Assembly: GCF_001421355.1 (NCBI RefSeq)
Contig: NZ_LMKC01000003.1
Span: forward strand, 248,164-312,163
Reading direction: 5' to 3'
DNA from: Sphingomonas sp. Leaf9
GTDB lineage: Bacteria; Pseudomonadota; Alphaproteobacteria; Sphingomonadales; Sphingomonadaceae
Length of the DNA stretch: 64,000 bases
Shown: positions 58,776-64,000 of the stretch, one piece after another
How positions within the stretch are numbered: the stretch's first letter is position 1
Layout of the letters: each line of letters begins with the position of its first letter
Notes under the pieces: model-generated
Databases searched by the model: none
The model's input: only the letters and a program-made list of their open reading frames with translations
Told to the model about the DNA's origin: nothing
Translations under genes and position numbers: made by a program

Positions 58776-60691
58776 TCGCCGAAGCGGGTCTTGCCGCCCT
58801 ATGGCTGGCGGCGGCGATGGCGGTGCTGCAACTGGTAATGGCCGCCATCGCACTGTCGTCGCGCGCGGCCGAGCCGCCGGCGATCGTGCGCGACCTGCTG
58901 GCGGCGGTGCGGCCGGTTGCGGTGGCGCAGGGCGTGCTCGCCGCCGGAGCGTTCGCCGCGCTGATCGCACTATTCGCGCGCACCGACCTGTCGGTGCTGC
59001 TGGTCGCCGAAAACAGCCATTCGGCCAAGCCGCTGTTGTACAAGGTCGCCGCGACCTGGGGCAATCACGAAGGGTCGATGCTGCTGTGGGTCACCGTGCT
59101 GGCGTTGGCCGGGGCGGGGATCGCGCTGTTCGAACGGTTGCTAGCGACGCGCACCCATGCCGCGACGCTGGCCGCGCAGGCGGCGATCGCCGCCGGCTTC
59201 TACGCCTTCCTGCTGTTCGCCTCCAATCCATTTGCGCGCCTGTCGCTGGTACCGCGCGACGGGCTGGGCCTTAACCCACTGCTGCAGGACCCCGGCCTCG
59301 CCTTCCACCCGCCGACGCTGTACTTCGGCTATGTCGGGCTGTCGGTCGCATTTTCCTTCGCGGTCGGGGCGCTGGTCACCCGCGACGTCGGGCGCGATTT
59401 CGCGCGGGCGATGCGGCCATGGGTGCTGGGGGCATGGATTTTCCTGACCATCGGTATCACCGCGGGCAGCTACTGGGCCTATTACGAACTTGGCTGGGGG
59501 GGCTGGTGGTTCTGGGACCCGGTGGAGAATGCCTCGCTGATGCCATGGCTGGCGGCGACCGCGCTGCTGCATTCGGTGACGGTGCTGGCCACCCGCGACG
59601 GTCTGCGCGCATGGACGATCATGCTGTCGGTCGTCGCCTTCTCCATGTCGATGGTCGGCACCTTCCTCGTTCGATCGGGCATCCTGACCAGCGTGCACGC
59701 CTTTGCGGTCGATCCGACGCGCGGCGGGTTTATCCTCGCGCTGTTGATCCTCTATATCGGTGGGGCGCTGGCGCTGTTCGCGTTTCGGGTCGGTACCGTG
59801 CGACAAGGGGCGCTGTTCGAACCGGTCAGCCGTGAAGGCGGGCTGGTGCTCAACAACCTGCTGCTGTCGGTCATCCTCGGCATCGTCCTGATCGGTACGC
59901 TCTATCCGCTGGTCGCGGAGGCGTTCGGCGTGCAGCTGTCGGTCGGGCCGCCGTTCTTCAATCGTGCCGCCGGGCCGATCGCGCTGTTGCTGGTCGCAGG
60001 GATGGCAGTCGGGCCGCTGCTGCGCTGGCGGCGGGATCAGGGGACGGCGGTGCTGCGGCGGGTCGCGGTGCCGGGGGCGATCACGCTTGCCGTCTTCCTC
60101 GCCGCGATGCTGTGGGTCGATAGCGGCTGGCTGCCCAAGTTTGGGCTGGCGCTGGCCGCCGGGCTGGCGGTCGCCAGCGTGTTGCCGCTGGTCGGGCGCA
60201 GCCCGTGGCGTACGCCGCTGCCGATCTGGGGCATGGTCGTCGCGCATCTGGGCATCGCGGTCAGTCTGGCGGGCATGGCCAGCGACAGCGCCTTTACGCA
60301 GGAACGGCTGGTCGCCGCCGCGCCCGGCGAGCATCACGCGGTCGGCCCGTTCGACGTGCGCTTCGACGGGATCAAGCCGGTGGTCGGCGATAATTGGTCG
60401 GCGGTGCAGGGGCATATGACCGTCGTGCGGGGTGCCGGCGCGGCATTCGTGATGCGGCCCGAACAGCGTTTCTTCGCCAATCCGCCGACCGAAACCAGCG
60501 AGGCCGCGCTCGCGACCTATTGGGATGGCCAGCTCTATGCCGTGCTCGGCCGCGACGATGTGGGCGGGCGGCGGCAGTTGCGGCTGTGGTGGAAGCCGTT
60601 CGTCACGCTGATTTGGGCCGGCGGTGGGCTGATCGCGCTGGGCGGCGCGATCGCGCTGGTCGGGCGCGTGCGGCGGCGGAGGGCGCGATGA
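58772..60691 (+). CDS. ccmF: Cytochrome c heme lyase subunit CcmF
   Basis: CcmF is the large membrane component of the heme-lyase complex that joins heme to apocytochrome. The 639-residue protein has many membrane helices, the W-W-F-W-D-P-V-E-N-A-S motif (about 246-256) preceded by W-G-G, the entry W-G-N-H-E-G-S (about 94-100), the H-P-P-T-L-Y (about 180) His region and the late C-terminal periplasmic loop. It starts with GTG overlapping the ccmE stop and overlaps the ccmG start by 4 bases. Confidence 0.95.
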   Translation: MIAEAGLAALWLAAAMAVLQLVMAAIALSSRAAEPPAIVRDLLAAVRPVAVAQGVLAAGAFAALIALFARTDLSVLLVAENSHSAKPLLYKVAATWGNHEGSMLLWVTVLALAGAGIALFERLLATRTHAATLAAQAAIAAGFYAFLLFASNPFARLSLVPRDGLGLNPLLQDPGLAFHPPTLYFGYVGLSVAFSFAVGALVTRDVGRDFARAMRPWVLGAWIFLTIGITAGSYWAYYELGWGGWWFWDPVENASLMPWLAATALLHSVTVLATRDGLRAWTIMLSVVAFSMSMVGTFLVRSGILTSVHAFAVDPTRGGFILALLILYIGGALALFAFRVGTVRQGALFEPVSREGGLVLNNLLLSVILGIVLIGTLYPLVAEAFGVQLSVGPPFFNRAAGPIALLLVAGMAVGPLLRWRRDQGTAVLRRVAVPGAITLAVFLAAMLWVDSGWLPKFGLALAAGLAVASVLPLVGRSPWRTPLPIWGMVVAHLGIAVSLAGMASDSAFTQERLVAAAPGEHHAVGPFDVRFDGIKPVVGDNWSAVQGHMTVVRGAGAAFVMRPEQRFFANPPTETSEAALATYWDGQLYAVLGRDDVGGRRQLRLWWKPFVTLIWAGGGLIALGGAIALVGRVRRRRAR

Positions 60692-61215
60692 AGCGCCGCC
60701 TGCTCTGGATACCGTTGTTCGCCTTCGTCGCGATCGCCGGGCTGTTCGCGTGGATGTTGTCGCAACCCGCCGACCGACAGGTGCGCTCGCGCCTCGTCGG
60801 CAAGCCGTTGCCCGCGTTCAGCCTGCCGCCTGCCGCGCCGGGCAAGCCGGGTCTCGCCACCGCGACGTTCCGGGCCGGCGAGCCCCGGCTGCTCAACGTC
60901 TTTGGCAGCTGGTGCGTGCCCTGCGCCGCTGAAGCGCCGCAACTGGCAAAGTTGGCACAGGCCGGCGCGACGATCGACGCCATCGCGATCCGCGACACGC
61001 CGGCGGACGTCGCCCGCTTCCTGTCGACCAATGGCGATCCCTTTGCCGCGATCGGCGACGACCGCAACAGTTCGGTCCAGCTCGCGCTCGGATCGTCGGG
61101 CGTGCCCGAAACCTTCGTCATCGACGGGCAGGGGCGGATCGCCCACCAGCATATCGGTGCGATCACCGATGGCGATGTGCCGGTGCTGCTCGACAAGCTG
61201 AAGGCCGCACGATGA
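60688..61215 (+). CDS. ccmG: Thiol:disulfide oxidoreductase CcmG/DsbE
   Basis: CcmG keeps the apocytochrome heme-binding cysteines reduced. The 175-residue protein has an N-terminal membrane anchor (about 5-25) and a thioredoxin fold whose active site is W-C-V-P-C (about 75-79), followed by the cis-Pro region G-V-P-E-T-F-V-I-D. ATG 60688 overlaps the ccmF stop; the longer upstream frame lies inside ccmF and is not real. Confidence 0.94.
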   Translation: MKRRLLWIPLFAFVAIAGLFAWMLSQPADRQVRSRLVGKPLPAFSLPPAAPGKPGLATATFRAGEPRLLNVFGSWCVPCAAEAPQLAKLAQAGATIDAIAIRDTPADVARFLSTNGDPFAAIGDDRNSSVQLALGSSGVPETFVIDGQGRIAHQHIGAITDGDVPVLLDKLKAAR

Positions 61216-61616
61216 GGGCGGTGCTCGCCCTTGCGTTGCTGATCGCCGCGCCGGCGTTCGGACAGTCGCGCGTGCCGCCACCCGCGTTGGCCGACACGCA
61301 ACTGGCCGATCCGGCGCAGGAACGATCCGCCAAGGCGTTGATGGAAACGCTGCGCTGCCTGGTCTGTCAGGGCCAGTCGATCGCCGACAGCGATGCCGAC
61401 ATGGCCGCCGACATGCGCGCGCTGGTGCGGCAGCGGATCGGGGCGGGGGAGCAGCCGGTCGCGGTGCGCAACTGGTTGATCGAACGCTATGGCGAATATG
61501 TCAGCTACGACCCGCCGCTGTCGGGCGCGACGGGGCCGTTGTGGCTGGCGCCGCTGGTCCTGCTCGTCATCGGCGGACTGCTGGCGCGCCGCAGCCTGAA
61601 GGGACGGCGGCGATGA
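61212..61616 (+). CDS. ccmH: Cytochrome c maturation protein CcmH
   Basis: CcmH is a thiol-redox partner for reducing apocytochrome. The 134-residue product has a signal-anchor N-terminus (about 1-20), the active site L-R-C-L-V-C-Q-G-Q-S (two Cys in C-x-x-C, about 50-59), A-D-M-R-A-L-V-R after it and a C-terminal membrane helix (about 108-128). It overlaps both neighbours by 4 bases. Confidence 0.94.
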   Translation: MRAVLALALLIAAPAFGQSRVPPPALADTQLADPAQERSAKALMETLRCLVCQGQSIADSDADMAADMRALVRQRIGAGEQPVAVRNWLIERYGEYVSYDPPLSGATGPLWLAPLVLLVIGGLLARRSLKGRRR

Positions 61617-62257
61617 ACGGTTGGCTGATCCTTGCCCTGTTGCTGCTCGCCATCTTTGCCTTGCTGATCGTGATGCGGGTTGCAAAGCCGCTCTGGGGCT
61701 TTGTCGGCGCGGCGTTGATGCTGGGCGCGGCGGGCTATGCGTGGCAGGGGCGGCCGACGCTGCCCGGCGTGCCGCGCGCCGCCGAACGGGTCGTACAGGC
61801 ACCCGACATCGCCGCCGACGATCTGCGCGACGCGATCTGGGGGCGTTTTACCTACGACTATGCCTATGCCGTGGCCGCCGATGGGCTGGCGCGTGCCGGG
61901 GCGACGCAGGCGGCGGCGAATGCGGTGCTGGGCGGGTTGCAGCGTGCGCCGCAAAGTGGACGGTTGTGGACCCGATTGGGCACCGCGATCCTCGCCCATG
62001 ACGGTGGGCAGGTGCTTTCGCCCGCCGCCCGCACCGCCTTTGCCCGTGGCATTGCCGCCGCGCCCGATCATCCCGGTCCCTATTTTTATTACGGGATGGC
62101 GCTGATCCAGACCGGCGATCTGCCCGGTGCCAAACGGGCATGGTTGGCGGCGCTCGCCCGTGCACCGCAGAAAGCATCGTACCGCGAGGATTTCGCGATG
62201 CGGCTGGTGCTGCTCGACCGGCTGATGGCGATGCGCCCGGCGGCACCTACGCGGTAG
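61613..62257 (+). CDS. ccmI: Cytochrome c biogenesis TPR protein CcmI/CycH
   Basis: CcmI presents apocytochrome c to the CcmF/H lyase. The 214-residue protein has two N-terminal membrane helices (about 4-22 and 28-46) followed by TPR-type helices (about 70-205; R-A-G-A-T-Q-A-A-A-N-A-V-L-G-G-L, W-T-R-L-G-T-A-I, F-Y-Y-G-M-A-L-I-Q-T-G). It is shorter than many CcmI proteins, whose TPR tail is longer. ATG 61613 overlaps the ccmH stop by 4 bases. Last gene of the array. Confidence 0.87.
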   Translation: MNGWLILALLLLAIFALLIVMRVAKPLWGFVGAALMLGAAGYAWQGRPTLPGVPRAAERVVQAPDIAADDLRDAIWGRFTYDYAYAVAADGLARAGATQAAANAVLGGLQRAPQSGRLWTRLGTAILAHDGGQVLSPAARTAFARGIAAAPDHPGPYFYYGMALIQTGDLPGAKRAWLAALARAPQKASYREDFAMRLVLLDRLMAMRPAAPTR

Positions 62258-62289
62258 GGCGGCAGCCGCCACCCAACCGCGAAGATGGT

Positions 62290-62508
62290 TCAGGCACCGC
62301 GCCCGGTCTTGGCCTGTAATGCATCGATCGCCTTCGACGCATCGGCTTTGGTCAGCGAATCATCGAACGGCTCGCCGGCTTCCTCGCTCAACGTCTTCAG
62401 ATAGGACGCCTGCGCGCCGGTCATCTTTTCGTCGCCGGTGGTCCAGTCGTCCGGGTCCTTTTCGGCGTTGGAAAAGGGTTCGCTCTTGGGGTTCGGATGG
62501 TCGGTCAC
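62290..62508 (-). CDS. Small DUF3072-like protein
   Basis: The 72-residue protein is acidic and Lys/Asp-rich. The segment K-M-T-G-A-Q-A-S-Y-L-K-T-L-S-E-E-A-G-E-P-F (about 29-49) followed by L-T-K-A-D-A-S-K-A-I-D resembles the DUF3072 domain, of unknown function. The GTG start 62508 has AAAGGA about 8 bases upstream. The ccm genes and this gene converge. It is a cytoplasmic protein by all appearances. Confidence 0.75.
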   Translation of the reverse strand: MTDHPNPKSEPFSNAEKDPDDWTTGDEKMTGAQASYLKTLSEEAGEPFDDSLTKADASKAIDALQAKTGRGA

Positions 62509-62558
62509 GGGTGAATTCCTTTCACCGCGACCAACCGATCCGTTCCCAATTCGTTCCG

Positions 62559-63785
62559 TCAGGTCACGGCGTTGCGCGCATGATATTTGGGATCGTCCCA
62601 GCGGCGATGGTCCAGCACGTCCGCCAGTATATCGACCGCGCGCCACAGATCGGCAAACCCGATGTAGAGCGGCGCGAAGCCCAGCCGCAGCGCGTCGGGC
62701 GCGCGGAAATCGCCGATGACTCCGCGATCGATCAGCGCCTGGCAGATCGCATAGGCCTGGGGATGGCGGAACGACACATGGCTGCCGCGGCGCGTCGCGT
62801 CACGTGGGCTGATGAGCGTCAGTTCGGGGCACTGCGCCTCGACCAGCGCGATACAGGCATCGCCCAGCGCGCGCGACTTCGCGATCAGCGCATCGCGGTC
62901 GACGCCCTCGAACTGGGCGATGCCCTCTTCGAGTGCAGCGAGTGCGAGGATCGACGGGGTACCGCATTGAAAGCGCGAGATATCGGCTGCCGCCGCGTAC
63001 TCGTCGGCGAAGTCGAACGGCGCGGCATGGCCCATCCAGCCGGACAGGGGTGACCGCAGCGTCGCCTGATGCCGCTCCGCCACATACAGAAACGCCGGCG
63101 CGCCGGGACCACCGTTCAGATATTTGTAGCCGCAGCCGACCGCCAGATCGGCGTTGCAACCGTTCAGGTCGACCGGCACCGCGCCGACGCTGTGGCTGAG
63201 GTCCCACAGCACCAGCGCACCCCTGGCCTGCGCGGCGGCGGTGATGCGCGCCATGTCGAGCATCGCGCCGCTCTTGTAATGGACATGGGTCAGCAGCACG
63301 ACCGCGACGTCATCGTCGATCGCCGCTACGATCTCGTCGACCGGGACCGTGCGCACGCGGGCATCGCCGACGCTCCACGCCGCGCCGTCCGCCATGTAGA
63401 GGTCGGTCGGGAAATTGCCCGGTTCGGACAGGATCGTCTTGCGATCCGGCCGGGCCTTCAACGCCGCGACCAGCAGCTTGTAGAGATTGGCCGAAGTCGA
63501 ATCGGCCACCACCACCTCGTGTGCCCGCGCGCCGATGAACGGTGCGATGGCACCCCCGATCCGCCGCGCCGCGCCGATCCAGTCATGCGCGTTCCAGCTG
63601 CGGATCAGCCCTTCGCCCCACTCCCCGGTCGCCACCGCCTGCAACCGCGCCGGCGTGGTGCGGGGCAGCGCGCCCAGCGAATTGCCGTCGAGATAGATCA
63701 CCCCCTCGGGCAAGACGAAGCGGTCACGACACCCGCGCAGCGGATCGGCGGCGTCGAGCGCCTCTGCTTCAGCCAGCGACCTCAC
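62559..63785 (-). CDS. kynU: Kynureninase
   Basis: KynU cleaves kynurenine to anthranilate and alanine in tryptophan breakdown. The 408-residue PLP enzyme has Y-L-D-G-N-S-L-G (about 31-38), N-A-H-D-W (about 68-72), D-S-T-S-A-N-L-Y-K (about 96-104), F-P-T-D-L-Y (about 131-136), W-D-L-S-H-S-V-G (about 205-212) and the cofactor Lys in [10 protein letters not shown] (about 232-241). GTG 63785 overlaps the preceding kynA stop (GTGA). Part of an operon with tryptophan 2,3-dioxygenase, upstream on the same strand. Confidence 0.94.
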   Translation of the reverse strand: MRSLAEAEALDAADPLRGCRDRFVLPEGVIYLDGNSLGALPRTTPARLQAVATGEWGEGLIRSWNAHDWIGAARRIGGAIAPFIGARAHEVVVADSTSANLYKLLVAALKARPDRKTILSEPGNFPTDLYMADGAAWSVGDARVRTVPVDEIVAAIDDDVAVVLLTHVHYKSGAMLDMARITAAAQARGALVLWDLSHSVGAVPVDLNGCNADLAVGCGYKYLNGGPGAPAFLYVAERHQATLRSPLSGWMGHAAPFDFADEYAAAADISRFQCGTPSILALAALEEGIAQFEGVDRDALIAKSRALGDACIALVEAQCPELTLISPRDATRRGSHVSFRHPQAYAICQALIDRGVIGDFRAPDALRLGFAPLYIGFADLWRAVDILADVLDHRRWDDPKYHARNAVT

Positions 63786-64000
63786 AACGCGACCCGCACG
63801 GCCAGCAATTCGGGAAAGAACACGTCGTCGATCACCTTCGCCAGATAGGGGACGCCCGCCGTACCGCCGGTCCCGCGCTTGAAGCCGATGATCCGCTCGA
63901 TCGTCTTCAGATGACCGAACCGCCACAGCTGTACGCGATATTCGAGGTCGACGAGCTTTTCGGCCAGTTCGTACAGGTCCCACCAGCGATCGGGGTCGCG
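63782..64000 (-). CDS. kynA: Tryptophan 2,3-dioxygenase, C-terminal part (truncated by window edge)
   Basis: The minus-strand frame has no start in the window; 72 residues and the stop at 63782-63784 are visible. The sequence [15 protein letters not shown] and [11 protein letters not shown] is the conserved C-terminus of this heme enzyme: His after R-F-G is the proximal heme ligand and G-T-G-G-T the substrate loop. It oxidises tryptophan to N-formylkynurenine. Overlaps kynU by 4 bases. A formamidase was not seen in the window. Confidence 0.92.
   Translation of the reverse strand, partial: RDPDRWWDLYELAEKLVDLEYRVQLWRFGHLKTIERIIGFKRGTGGTAGVPYLAKVIDDVFFPELLAVRVAL

Overview
The window looks like chromosomal DNA of a Sphingomonas-like alphaproteobacterium (order Sphingomonadales). 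This is inferred from high GC, a tonB-exbB-exbD-exbD cluster, a Caulobacter-type oxidative xylose operon, a MalA-like TonB-dependent receptor beside a tryptophan-halogenase-family gene, and a system I cytochrome c maturation cluster. I see no prophage, CRISPR array, transposase or rRNA operon. One tRNA gene (Ser, CGA) is present.

Layout: 1-624 is a left-truncated lipoprotein-like gene. 848-3423 is the TonB energy-transduction operon, ending in a clear terminator and followed by a small secreted TPR-like gene. 4041-5072 holds no convincing gene and may be decayed. 5073-14939 is a xylose/xyloside locus: a GH3 glycosidase diverges from a LacI repressor, followed by a sugar porter and xylD-xylX-xylB-xylC (oxidative pathway without its last enzyme, XylA). 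14963-15207 carries REP-like inverted repeats. 15229-27901 is a maltodextrin utilization locus: LacI regulator, MalA-like receptor, flavin-dependent halogenase homologue, exported alpha-amylase, cytoplasmic GH13 alpha-glucosidase, exported GH97 alpha-glucosidase and SLC45-type MFS transporter. It converges on a complete glycogen operon, glgP-glgB-glgC-glgA-glgX (27888-37080, minus strand). The two sugar-storage regions share a candidate LacI operator and a palindromic repeat family.

37185-40333 has an esterase-like hydrolase, an FAA-hydrolase family gene, trmL, tRNA-Ser and hspQ. 40347-45093 is a Fur-box-linked iron pair: a PepSY/flavodoxin/ferredoxin-reductase fusion diverging from a TonB-dependent receptor. 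45864-53739 is a C4-dicarboxylate locus: malic enzyme, an alginate-export-family porin, DctA and a divergent DctB/DctD-like two-component pair whose regulator lacks the sigma54-contact GAFTGA loop. 53747-57394 has two tandem Tat-exported ferritin-like proteins flanked by two Crp/Fnr regulators. 57521-62257 is ccmC-D-E-F-G-H-I, every junction a 4-base overlap. The right edge holds a DUF3072-like protein, kynureninase and the 3' end of tryptophan 2,3-dioxygenase (tryptophan to anthranilate).

How the parts connect: TonB/ExbBD would energize both receptors in the window. Maltodextrins taken up by the MalA-like receptor would be cut by periplasmic amylase and GH97, imported by the MFS protein, hydrolysed by the cytoplasmic GH13 enzyme, and surplus glucose stored or released by the adjacent glg operon. 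Functions are assigned from recognisable motifs and gene order; no database search was run.
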